This document shows, in pieces, positions 54,034-61,660 of a DNA stretch of 64,000 nucleotides. The notes under the pieces were generated by a model, which saw nothing but the letters and a program-made list of their open reading frames with translations, was not told the origin of the DNA and did not search any database. Position 1 is the stretch's first letter; each line of letters starts with the position of its first letter. Made by a program: the position numbers and the translations under genes. The DNA is from Marinobacter salexigens (GTDB lineage Bacteria > Pseudomonadota > Gammaproteobacteria > Pseudomonadales > Oleiphilaceae), in contig NZ_NIHC01000003.1 in the NCBI RefSeq assembly GCF_002806945.1, forward strand, positions 62,001 through 126,000, read 5' to 3'.

Positions 54034-56397
54034 TTAAGCCGTTAGCCTGTCTTCCCACCGGAAATTTTCTGCCCAACGCAGGGCTTCTGAAAGTGGCAAG
54101 GGCTTGCTGTAGAAAAATCCTTGGCCCAGATCGCAGCCAAGTTTGATCAGTTTGAATTCAACGTCGGCACTTTCAATGCCTTCCGCAACCAATCTCCGCT
54201 TGAAACTTTTCGACAGGCTGACGATAGCACTCACAATCATACTGTCGTCGGGATCGTTTAACATGTCCATTACGAACGAACGGTCAATTTTGATCTCTTG
54301 CGCAGGTAGCCGCCGGAAATAATCCAGAGATGAATACCCGGTTCCGAAGTCATCCAGAGAAATATCCACACCCATCTCACGGCAGGCTTTCAGATTTTCC
54401 AGGGCGGTTTCAGTATCATCCATCGCTGTGGTTTCCAGGATTTCCAGAATCAGTCGATCCCGCAATTCCATTGGGCAGTCTTCCAGTGCGCTCGCGAGAT
54501 CGATCGGGAATTCTTCACTCAGAAAGTGGCAAGGGCTCAGATTAATACTCAGAGTATAGGGAAGATCCTGTTCGGCGAATACCGCAAGCTGTTTAACGGC
54601 CTCCCGCATCACAAAAACCCCCAAAGTACGGGCATACTCAGTGTACTCAATGTGCTCCAGAAAGCAGGCAGGGCTGAGAACCCCTTCTTTCGGGTGGTTC
54701 CATCGGATAAGTGCCTCAAAGCCATTCACGCAATGGTGGTGGAAGCAGATCTTGGGCTGGTAATACAGCTCCAGCTGTTGTTCGCTCAAGGCTGTATCTA
54801 TCTGCTCCAGCACACGAACCCGCTCTTTGCGTGATGAATGCGAGCGAAGATCGAATATTTTGAAGCAATTCTTGCCGGATTCCTTGGCAGCGTACATAGC
54901 CTGGTCAGCATGGCGAAGGAGCAAATCAGAATCGGCGTCGTCCTCCGGATACACTGTAATACCCATGCTGCCAGAAACCTGAAGCAGGTGATGCCGGAAA
55001 CTGATGGGCTGCCGGATCGCCTCCAGAAGGCGTGCATAAACCCGCTCATCTTCTACATCCCGCAGAATGGCCACAAACTCGTCACCGCCCAGTCGCGCAA
55101 TAATATCGTGGTTGCGCACAGTGGCCTGAAGTTTGGCGGCTACAGATTTCAGGATGGCATCGCCCACCGCATGGCCATGTTCGTCGTTGATGGCTTTGAA
55201 TCCATCCAGATCGATAAAACACACCGATACCAAGCCGTTTCTCTGGTCTGCCTCGTGCAACTCCCTCTCAAATAACTCGGTAAGCCGATGACGGTTTGGA
55301 AGGCCGGTCAGCGCGTCGTAATTGGCTGCCAGTTCGAGGTTCTTTTTATGAGTTCTTTTCTCTTCGTACAGGCGTTTGCGTTCGATCAGGTGGCCCAGGG
55401 TTTGCGACAGGGGTGCTAGTTCATCTGCAAGCTTCTGTGTATAACCCTCAGCGCGGTTGGCCAAGCCAATTAACCCCAAATGCTCCTTTCCCGAGAACAC
55501 TGGAATGCCAATATAGGTATGAATGGGAGGGTGCCCGTGAGGTAGGCCGCCACGCCGGGAATCTATGGCCAAGTCATTGGAGATTATGGTTTCGCCGGTT
55601 ACCAAGGGCTGCCCCAGGAGATTGTCCAAACGGTCGAAAATCATTCCGCGTCGTTCAACTTCCTGATAGAGAGCCTGGGTTTCCGGGCTCCATGCAATAT
55701 TCGTGATGGCGCCAACCTTCAAATAAGGAGTGCCATTCTTTTCGTGCAGAACCTCCCCGATAAGCCCGAACTGGCTTCCCGTCAGGGAAAGAAGGTCATT
55801 GAGCATTTGCTCGAATGCCGAGCGCTCATTATCGCTGGTGAGAAAAACATTCTGGGCATGATGAATGGCCCGATTGAGGTGGGAAACAGGAACGTATTCG
55901 CTGGTATCCGACTCAACGTACAAGCGCTCCAGCTCTTCTTCTACCATGGTTGACAAAGTTCGCAGTACATCCAGGTCTTTCTCGTTAAACTGCCGAGGTT
56001 TGTCGTCGATGATGCACAGGGTACCGACTTTGTAGCCCCCAGGCTCCCGCACCGGCATGCCGGCGTAAAAGCGGATATGTGGGCTGCCCAGTACAAGAGG
56101 ATTGCTGCGAAAACGCGGATCCTGGGTGGCATTTTCTACCACAAAAAGCTGATCACGCCGAATAGCATGGTCGCAAAAAGCCACAGATCGTGGTGTTTCG
56201 GTTACATCATGCAGCCCCTGTCGGGATTTGAACCACTGCCGGTCGTGATCCAGTATGGTAAACAGCGCCGTTTTGACCCGATAATGCTGGCGGGCAATGC
56301 GAGTAACCCGATCAAAACGTTCCTCCGGCGGCGTGTCGAGAAGACCAAGCCGGTTAAGTGCCGCAAGTCGTCTTTTTTCGGTTTCTGTGTCACGCAT
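54034..56397 (-). CDS. GAF-GAF-GGDEF-EAL cyclic di-GMP signalling protein
   Basis: A 787-residue cytoplasmic regulator. Residues about 20-155 and 190-340 form two GAF sensor domains (first: PPEERFDRVTRIARQHYRVKTALFTILD-like, second: GLIGEVLHEKNGTPYLKVGAITNIAWSP-like). The GGDEF domain is near residues 355-520 with an intact RLGGDEFV and the inhibitory I-site RNHD five residues before GGDEF. The EAL domain (about 535-780) has FEALIRWNHP, ETTAMDD-like, DDFGTGYSSLDYF and IKIDRSFV. Both catalytic motifs look complete, so it could make and break cyclic di-GMP. No membrane helix seen. The ligand of the GAF domains is unknown. Alone in its transcription unit. Confidence 0.92.
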   Translation of the reverse strand: MRDTETEKRRLAALNRLGLLDTPPEERFDRVTRIARQHYRVKTALFTILDHDRQWFKSRQGLHDVTETPRSVAFCDHAIRRDQLFVVENATQDPRFRSNPLVLGSPHIRFYAGMPVREPGGYKVGTLCIIDDKPRQFNEKDLDVLRTLSTMVEEELERLYVESDTSEYVPVSHLNRAIHHAQNVFLTSDNERSAFEQMLNDLLSLTGSQFGLIGEVLHEKNGTPYLKVGAITNIAWSPETQALYQEVERRGMIFDRLDNLLGQPLVTGETIISNDLAIDSRRGGLPHGHPPIHTYIGIPVFSGKEHLGLIGLANRAEGYTQKLADELAPLSQTLGHLIERKRLYEEKRTHKKNLELAANYDALTGLPNRHRLTELFERELHEADQRNGLVSVCFIDLDGFKAINDEHGHAVGDAILKSVAAKLQATVRNHDIIARLGGDEFVAILRDVEDERVYARLLEAIRQPISFRHHLLQVSGSMGITVYPEDDADSDLLLRHADQAMYAAKESGKNCFKIFDLRSHSSRKERVRVLEQIDTALSEQQLELYYQPKICFHHHCVNGFEALIRWNHPKEGVLSPACFLEHIEYTEYARTLGVFVMREAVKQLAVFAEQDLPYTLSINLSPCHFLSEEFPIDLASALEDCPMELRDRLILEILETTAMDDTETALENLKACREMGVDISLDDFGTGYSSLDYFRRLPAQEIKIDRSFVMDMLNDPDDSMIVSAIVSLSKSFKRRLVAEGIESADVEFKLIKLGCDLGQGFFYSKPLPLSEALRWAENFRWEDRLTA

Positions 56398-56584
56398 TCG
56401 GAACCCTTAATGAAGCCAGTGAACGAAATGTTAACAGATCGGTATGAAATTCCGTGTGACATTTGGTGAACCGGCTGAGTATGGACGTGCGCCTGCTTAA
56501 CAGGTCAGCCTGCAACGAATATCGTATTACAAGATAATAGCAGTGGCAGGTCGCAGCGCTAGGAGGGGGCAAAAATCACTCAAA

Positions 56585-56618
56585 CAAAAGCCCATAGCCA
56601 GAAGGCAATGGGCTTTTG
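56585..56618 (-). terminator. Terminator of the sulfide:quinone oxidoreductase gene
   Basis: A perfect 11-bp stem (CAAAAGCCCAT 56585-56595 with ATGGGCTTTTG 56608-56618, 12-base loop) is followed on the minus strand by TTTGAG. It lies 10 bases past the stop codon. Confidence 0.82.
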
Positions 56619-56627
56619 CTGAGAGGT

Positions 56628-57884
56628 TCAGCGACGTGCTGGTTTGGCCAGCCATTCGCGGCCTTTGAGCATAACGTGCCAATATAAAGCAGGTAACTGC
56701 TTAGCCTTCAGAAACCATGCGGCTTTCGTGGCTTTGGTGCCGTCGTTTATCCAGGATGGAAAGGTGGGTTGCAGCGCTCCGTTGTAGCCAAATTCCGCTA
56801 GTACAATGCGGCCGTTTTCCACAGTCAGGGGACAAGAGCCGTAACCCAGATATGCCGCTTTCATGGGCTGATTGCGCAGACTTGCGATCAGGTTTTCGGC
56901 AACAACCGGAGCCTGTTTTCTAATGGCAGCTGCTGTTTTTGCGTTCCCCGTACCACTCACATCCCCTAACCCGAAGATGTTTGGATGGCGCTTGTGGCAG
57001 AGAGAGTCGTCTGCCAGGTCCAGCCAACCGCCCTCATTGGCAAGCGTGGAGTTTCTGATAAATTCCGGAGCGCGCTGAGGTGGTACAGCGTGCAGCATGT
57101 CAAAGCCGATATCCCGGTCTTCCGTGCTGCCGTTAGCGTCCATATGGCGGAATGTCGCTTTGCGAGCAGGACCGTTCACTGCCACCAGAGTGCTTTGGTA
57201 ATTGAGCGCAATATCGTACTTCCTGATGTAGTTCTCTAGCGCTGGCACGTAATCGGGAACGCCGAAGAGCACAGCGCCGGCATTGTGGAACTCAATATCG
57301 ATATTATTCAGGGCTTTGTTCCGCAGCCAAAAATCTGCAGATAAATACATGGCTTTTTGAGGTGCGCCGGCGCATTTAATGGGCATGGGTGGCTGGCTGA
57401 ACAGAGCGCGGCCACTTTTCAGGTTTTGCACAGTCGCCCAGGTGTAGCTGGCCATGCCTTCCTGATAATTGGATGTGACCCCATTTGAGCCCAAGGATTC
57501 TTTCAAACCTTCAATGGCGCCCCAGTTCAATTCCAGTCCAGGCGCCAGAACAAGTGCCTGATAGCTGATTCTTGAACCATCTGCCAACACAACCTGATTG
57601 TGCTCCTGGTCTATCGTAGACACAGACTGCTTGTACCAAGAGACGAAACCGGGCATTACGGCAGCCATAGATTTCGAGGTGATTTCCGGCTTGAAGATTC
57701 CTCCGCCGACCATGGTCCAGCCCGGCTGATAATGGTGTTTTTGTGCCGGTTCAACAATAGCGATGTCCAGACTGCGGTCTCTTTTTTGAAGGCTTGATGC
57801 TACGGAAATTCCTGCGGCTCCACCTCCGACAATAACTATGGTGTGCTGTTTTTCTGCCCCTGCGTCTACAGTAGCGCTGCTCAT
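56628..57884 (-). CDS. Sulfide:quinone oxidoreductase-like flavoprotein
   Basis: A 418-residue flavoprotein that should oxidise sulfide and pass electrons to quinone at the membrane. FAD-binding IVIVGGGAAGISVASSL is at residues 16-33, the motif YQALVLAPGLEL near residue 110, and the key catalytic segment KCAGAPQKAMYLSADFW near residue 170, typical of the type II SQR. The second FAD motif is NIFGLGDVSGTGNAKTAAAIRKQAP near residue 308. It lacks a signal peptide, and the C-terminus is basic (KGREWLAKPARR), as in membrane-bound enzymes. It is divergent from a periplasmic DsrE-like gene and a few kb from a tetrathionate-reductase-like cytochrome. Confidence 0.87.
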   Translation of the reverse strand: MSSATVDAGAEKQHTIVIVGGGAAGISVASSLQKRDRSLDIAIVEPAQKHHYQPGWTMVGGGIFKPEITSKSMAAVMPGFVSWYKQSVSTIDQEHNQVVLADGSRISYQALVLAPGLELNWGAIEGLKESLGSNGVTSNYQEGMASYTWATVQNLKSGRALFSQPPMPIKCAGAPQKAMYLSADFWLRNKALNNIDIEFHNAGAVLFGVPDYVPALENYIRKYDIALNYQSTLVAVNGPARKATFRHMDANGSTEDRDIGFDMLHAVPPQRAPEFIRNSTLANEGGWLDLADDSLCHKRHPNIFGLGDVSGTGNAKTAAAIRKQAPVVAENLIASLRNQPMKAAYLGYGSCPLTVENGRIVLAEFGYNGALQPTFPSWINDGTKATKAAWFLKAKQLPALYWHVMLKGREWLAKPARR

Positions 57885-57966
57885 ACCTCAAAACCTCTTG
57901 TCATTATTTGTAAGTGCGGCTCTTTCTTGAGATGTGTCAAATCTTACCAAACTATAGGTTCTATGG

Positions 57967-57987
57967 TTATACTGATTAGTAATATAA
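57967..57987. promoter_or_regulatory. AT-rich palindrome in the SQR/DsrE divergent gap
   Basis: TTATACTGATTAGTAATATAA has symmetric ends (TTATA and TATAA) and partial symmetry within. A similar sequence (TCATACCGATTAG) recurs at about 58096-58108. Such AT-rich symmetry is usual for operators of sulfide-sensing ArsR-type repressors, but no regulator is present to test this. Low confidence. Confidence 0.3.
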
Positions 57988-58134
57988 AGCGAGTGCTTAT
58001 TTAGTAGCTTTGATGAAGAGTTCCTCGCTGCCGGTGATTACCCGCGAGGGTGACTTTGTCACTGACCGTTCCAGGGTGAGAGCTTATTCTGTAGTCATAC
58101 CGATTAGAAAACCGATAAACAGGAGCACATAATA

Positions 58135-58575
58135 ATGATCAAATCACTCAAAGCATTAGTTGCAGCGGCCGTGGTTGCTGTTGCCCCCATCAGCGCTCAG
58201 GCAGGAGATCAGAAAATGGTTGAGGAAGTACTGGTGATTCTTTCAAGCGAATCCCTGCAAACTCAGGGTATGGCGATGGTGCTTTCCAACACCATGGCGC
58301 AACAGGGTGCCAAGGTAAACGTACTGTTGTGTGACAAGGCGGGCGATCTGGCCCTGAAAAGCTACGAAGCCCCGGCCCTGAAGCCGAAAGATCTGACCCC
58401 TGGCCAGATGCTGCGTGGTCTGTTGAAGCAAGGTGGCGTTGCCAACGTTTGTGCGCTGTACCTGCCTAACAGTGACCACACCAAGAACGACCTGATCGAC
58501 GGTGTGGGGGTTGCCATGCCGCCAGAAATGGCCGGCCAGATGCTGAACCCGGCGATGCGCACCTTTACCTTCTAA
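58135..58575 (+). CDS. Periplasmic DsrE-family protein
   Basis: A protein of 146 residues with a Sec signal peptide (core LVAAAVVAVAPISAQA, cleavage near AQA-G). The mature part has the DsrE/YchN-like fold: strand VEEVLVILSSES, a conserved NVLLCDKAGD with Cys, and a Cys-containing NVCALYLPNSD. Relatives of the cytoplasmic DsrE carry sulfur; the periplasmic form is less understood. It is divergent from the SQR gene and ends in a strong terminator. A role in handling sulfur species is inferred. Confidence 0.8.
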   Translation: MIKSLKALVAAAVVAVAPISAQAGDQKMVEEVLVILSSESLQTQGMAMVLSNTMAQQGAKVNVLLCDKAGDLALKSYEAPALKPKDLTPGQMLRGLLKQGGVANVCALYLPNSDHTKNDLIDGVGVAMPPEMAGQMLNPAMRTFTF

Positions 58576-58601
58576 AACCTTCCCTCAGATTGGTAAGGTG
58601 T

Positions 58602-58643
58602 AAAAAAGCCGGCCCCTGTTCAGTACAGGGGCCGGCTTTTTTT
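58602..58643. terminator. Bidirectional terminator between dsrE-like and cytochrome b genes
   Basis: A perfect 12-bp stem, 58608-58619 with 58625-58636 (loop TCAGT), has an A-run before and a T-run after it. It serves the dsrE-like gene on plus and the end of the cytochrome b gene on minus. Confidence 0.93.
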
Positions 58644-58661
58644 GGCTGTCTGGCCAGCTCC

Positions 58662-59273
58662 TCAGGGCTTTTCTGCTGGTTCGTCCAGATCCTCGTAGCC
58701 TGTCACCATGGGTTTGATGTGGCTGGTGAGGGTGTGCCCCATGGTGGTCATGTACACATGGGCGATGATGAACACCAGCATGGCAAAGGCAGCAGCCGTA
58801 TGAACCAGCGCGACAACTTCAAGGTTGAGCGACCCCGCAAGCACTGCCGGCCAATCGTTGTAAAACAGATATAACAGGCCGGTCGCCCAAATGATGGGTG
58901 AAATCACCAGTTTGAAGAACAGGTAGGCTAGCCGTTGCAGAGGGTTGTGCTTGGCCTTGCTGGTTTTGCGATAAGGGTGTTCGGCACCGGTAAAGGTGCC
59001 AATCAGATAGTAGTGCATCACTGCAAACAGCCCGTCGCGGGTAGGTACATACTGGCGCCACTCTCCGGTGGTGATGTGCCAGAAAATGGCAAACAGCCAG
59101 AGTACGATGAGTGACCAGGCTGCAATGGTGTGCAGCCGCGTGGCATCACCAAAGCCCAGCAGTGAATAGCTGCCATGGATTTCGAAGCCGGTGATCAGCA
59201 GGCTGAAAATCAGCAACGCCTGAAACCAGTGCCAGAAGCGCTCAAACCGTTTAAAAATCATTACCCGGCTCAT
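58662..59273 (-). CDS. Membrane cytochrome b subunit (formate dehydrogenase gamma-type) partner of the octahaem cytochrome
   Basis: A 203-residue inner-membrane protein with four to five helices and conserved histidines for b haems: FERFWHWFQ (residue about 15), RLHTIAAW (about 49), FAIFWHITTGEW (about 66), and VALVHTAAAFAM plus IIAHVYM near residues 155-175. This is the cytochrome b561/formate dehydrogenase-gamma/thiosulfate reductase-b pattern that moves electrons to or from the quinone pool. Its start overlaps the end of the octahaem cytochrome gene by four bases (ATGA), so they form a pair, probably quinol-linked reduction of the substrate. Confidence 0.85.
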   Translation of the reverse strand: MSRVMIFKRFERFWHWFQALLIFSLLITGFEIHGSYSLLGFGDATRLHTIAAWSLIVLWLFAIFWHITTGEWRQYVPTRDGLFAVMHYYLIGTFTGAEHPYRKTSKAKHNPLQRLAYLFFKLVISPIIWATGLLYLFYNDWPAVLAGSLNLEVVALVHTAAAFAMLVFIIAHVYMTTMGHTLTSHIKPMVTGYEDLDEPAEKP

Positions 59274-60880
59274 GATTGCTTCCTCCTTCTGAATATCACC
59301 CGTGCAAAACCGTGAAGTACAACCCCGGCCAGGGTGAGTGATACCACCAGCCAGCCGATACGGTTGAGCCAGGGGTTGCTGCTATGCCCCGGCATATAGA
59401 TACCACCAATGCCCGCCAAGCGGCTTTCTGCGGCATGGCATGAGCTACAGCGTAGAGCTTGGTCGGCGGTTGGCACCATGTGGGTGATGGGCCAGTACAT
59501 TCGGGTTTCTATGAAATCGAAATTGCCACTAAAGGGCAGCCCCGACTTTTCGCTGGCGAACTGCAGGGCTTTGGGCCAGTCGTAATTGCTCCAGAGCGAG
59601 GCATCATCCGCGCCAAACACGTGAGTTGCCAACAGCGTTTTGTACTCGGTGTCGAAAGGCTGCTTGCCCTGCATCAGCTTGAACGGCCAGATACGAGAGC
59701 CGGGGTCATTTGGCTCGCCATCCAGCCGGTTGATCTCCAGCGGCGGGTTATCAATATCGAACTGCTCCTCAACCATGGTGTATTCAACGGTGCCATCAAA
59801 CCAGGCGTAGTAAGGCACCACATTCTCCCCGTGGCGGAAGTCGCCCTTCTCGCTCAGGTAACTCGCATGGCCATCTTCATCGTAGGTGGCAATGGGTTTG
59901 CTGTTTTCGTCGAGTTTGCCGGCAGTGGACCAGTCCCACCACATTTTGGTGGGTACACCGCCCCGGGCAAAAGCGGGCACGTGACAGGTCTGGCAAGCCA
60001 CTTTGTCCACGTGATGGTTCAGTTTTTCTTTCTCATGTGGCTCAGGGCCGTGGCAGGATTCGCAGCTCGCCCGGCTAAGGTCGGTGTGGCCGGGGATATC
60101 AATGCCAAGAGTGTCTTTGGCATTCACCTGATAGCGGCTGCCCGAAACGCTGTGGCCCCAGGTTGAGTGGCAGTCGGAACAACTGAAGTCGGCGCCATCG
60201 GGAGACATGTGGACATCGAGGGAGCGATCCGGTGACACCAGGGAGGAGTCGAGGTCACCGTGTTTTACACCGTCGCCACCACCACCGTAAAAGTGGCAGC
60301 TACCGCAGTTAGCGCGGCCGGTAGCGCCTACGTTCTGGGCGATATCAGGGAGATTGGGCGGCTGAACAATCTTGCCGCTGCCTTTGGGCCACTCTCTGGG
60401 TATATAGGTTGGATCGCCGGCAAGAGTCGGGAATTTCCAGTAATCGCCGGTTGTGTCGTGGCACACCAGGCAATCCACCGCAGAATCCGCCCCTGGGGGC
60501 GGTTCATTCATATCTTTCCAGCCGTAGCCTACGTGGCAGGAGGTACACCGGGGCTCGTTGGTGACGGCCATTCCGCAAAAACTGTTGATAACCTTGTTTT
60601 TACCCAAGGTTTGCCCGGTTTCTTTGTGCTGGTAAAGCCAGGTCCAGTGGGTGGTTTCCTTGATCTGTCCTGCTGCCTCGGTGTGGCACTCCAAACAGGC
60701 TTCGGTGACCTGGCTGGCGGATTCAAATGGGCCTTTGAGGGATTTGAATTTGCTGTGGTCAGCGGTGGCGGGGCTGCGCTCAATGGCAGCCATGCCGGGG
60801 GTGCCTGCAAACATAAGCAGGGCGGCCAAAGCGCTCACCACAAGATATCTACCCGGGTGAGCCATGTTGAATTTGGCCAT
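59270..60880 (-). CDS. Octahaem c-type cytochrome, tetrathionate reductase (OTR) family, with C-terminal membrane helix
   Basis: A periplasmic protein of about 536 residues with eight haem c motifs: CLECH, CTSCH, CLVCH, CGSCH, CSDCH, CESCH, CQTCH and CSSCH. The layout and phrases (ACLECHTEAAGQIKETTHWTW, MNEPPPGADSAVDCLVCH) resemble octahaem tetrathionate reductase of Shewanella. A signal peptide core (LVVSALAALLMFAGTPGMA) lies at the start, and a hydrophobic helix near the end (WLVVSLTLAGVVLHGFARVIF) anchors it. The ATG at 60880 is preferred since GGAGG lies 6 bases upstream; the ATG at 60892 overlaps that site. It may also reduce nitrite or hydroxylamine as OTR does in vitro. It lies between the rhodanese and cytochrome b genes. 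Confidence 0.87.
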   Translation of the reverse strand: MAKFNMAHPGRYLVVSALAALLMFAGTPGMAAIERSPATADHSKFKSLKGPFESASQVTEACLECHTEAAGQIKETTHWTWLYQHKETGQTLGKNKVINSFCGMAVTNEPRCTSCHVGYGWKDMNEPPPGADSAVDCLVCHDTTGDYWKFPTLAGDPTYIPREWPKGSGKIVQPPNLPDIAQNVGATGRANCGSCHFYGGGGDGVKHGDLDSSLVSPDRSLDVHMSPDGADFSCSDCHSTWGHSVSGSRYQVNAKDTLGIDIPGHTDLSRASCESCHGPEPHEKEKLNHHVDKVACQTCHVPAFARGGVPTKMWWDWSTAGKLDENSKPIATYDEDGHASYLSEKGDFRHGENVVPYYAWFDGTVEYTMVEEQFDIDNPPLEINRLDGEPNDPGSRIWPFKLMQGKQPFDTEYKTLLATHVFGADDASLWSNYDWPKALQFASEKSGLPFSGNFDFIETRMYWPITHMVPTADQALRCSSCHAAESRLAGIGGIYMPGHSSNPWLNRIGWLVVSLTLAGVVLHGFARVIFRRRKQS

Positions 60881-60941
60881 GACGTCCTCCATGTTGTTAT
60901 AAAATTAAGGAATCGCCTGTGCCCTGCCAGTATAGCCGGTG

Positions 60942-61487
60942 TCAGGGCTTGTATATTTTTTCCGCATTAAGCTTCATGGACCAGGGCAGACCATCGTTCT
61001 GCCAGCCGTTTACGATTCTCATGCCGGCTTTCTTGCCCTCTTTTGAGCTACTACCCTGAAAACCGTGGTCGATGTACTTCACATTGGTGAAACCGCGCTC
61101 AAGTAGAAAATCCGCGCTGGGCTTGCCACGGCTGGAGCCGGAGCGGCACATGGTTACAATCAGGGCATCCTTGTCGAGCCCCTTGTCCTTCAATGCCTGC
61201 TCAACGCTGGCGGCAAAGTCCGGGTTGGGCTTCATGGAAAACCGGTTTTTATCCGCAAGAAATTTGCTTCGATCCGCCAGCATAAAGGGAATATTTCTGT
61301 CCACTACATCGGTGAAGCCGATAAACATGATCTCAACCGGATCCCGTACATCAACAAACAGCATCTGGTCGCCCTGGTTCTGAACCAGGTCATAGGTTTC
61401 TTGCGGGGTCAGGGACAGAGCTTCTTCCGCTGTAGCGTGAAAACTCAGCCCCAAGGTTATGAGAAGTGCAGTCAGTAACAGCCTCAT
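60942..61487 (-). CDS. Periplasmic rhodanese-domain protein
   Basis: A protein of about 181 residues with a signal peptide (RLLLTALLITLGLSFHATAE, cleavage near ATA-E). The single rhodanese domain has MLFVDVRDPVEIMF and the active-site loop MCRSGSSRGKPSADFLL with Cys as sulfur carrier. ATG at 61487 follows AGGAGA; an upstream start at 61538 would bury the signal peptide. It is 61 bases before the octahaem cytochrome gene, so the three genes likely form an operon that handles sulfane sulfur in the periplasm. The thiol donor and acceptor are unknown. Confidence 0.83.
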   Translation of the reverse strand: MRLLLTALLITLGLSFHATAEEALSLTPQETYDLVQNQGDQMLFVDVRDPVEIMFIGFTDVVDRNIPFMLADRSKFLADKNRFSMKPNPDFAASVEQALKDKGLDKDALIVTMCRSGSSRGKPSADFLLERGFTNVKYIDHGFQGSSSKEGKKAGMRIVNGWQNDGLPWSMKLNAEKIYKP

Positions 61488-61591
61488 GGCGTTTCTCCTG
61501 ATGTCGCGATCACTAGGGTATTGGGCAGCCTTCACCATACTCCTGTCAGGTGGGAAGGCTCAACTTTTGGAATATGCTTATAACCTCCATC

Positions 61592-61605
61592 TTGACCGAG
61601 ATCAA
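61592..61605. promoter_or_regulatory. FNR/Anr-like box upstream of the rhodanese-octahaem cytochrome operon
   Basis: TTGACCGAGATCAA matches TTGAT-N4-ATCAA in 9 of 10 positions. It sits in the 173-base divergent gap, 105 bases from the rhodanese ATG. The best minus-strand -10 candidates are not at the classical -41.5 distance, so it could act at an upstream position or on the phospholipase D-like gene. Binding is inferred only. Confidence 0.5.
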
Positions 61606-61660
61606 AATACTTGTCGGAGAAATGCTACACTTACCTCTCTGATCAGAAGGAGAACGTCCA

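Noticed and set aside
57927-57940. FNR-like sequence TTGAGATGTGTCAA upstream of the SQR gene
   Set aside because: Only 8 of 10 defined positions match, one mismatch in each half, so it is too weak to list as a site.
60003-60018. Third parS candidate around TCCACGTGATGG
   Set aside because: Only the core CACGTG is shared; the outer halves do not match the palindrome.
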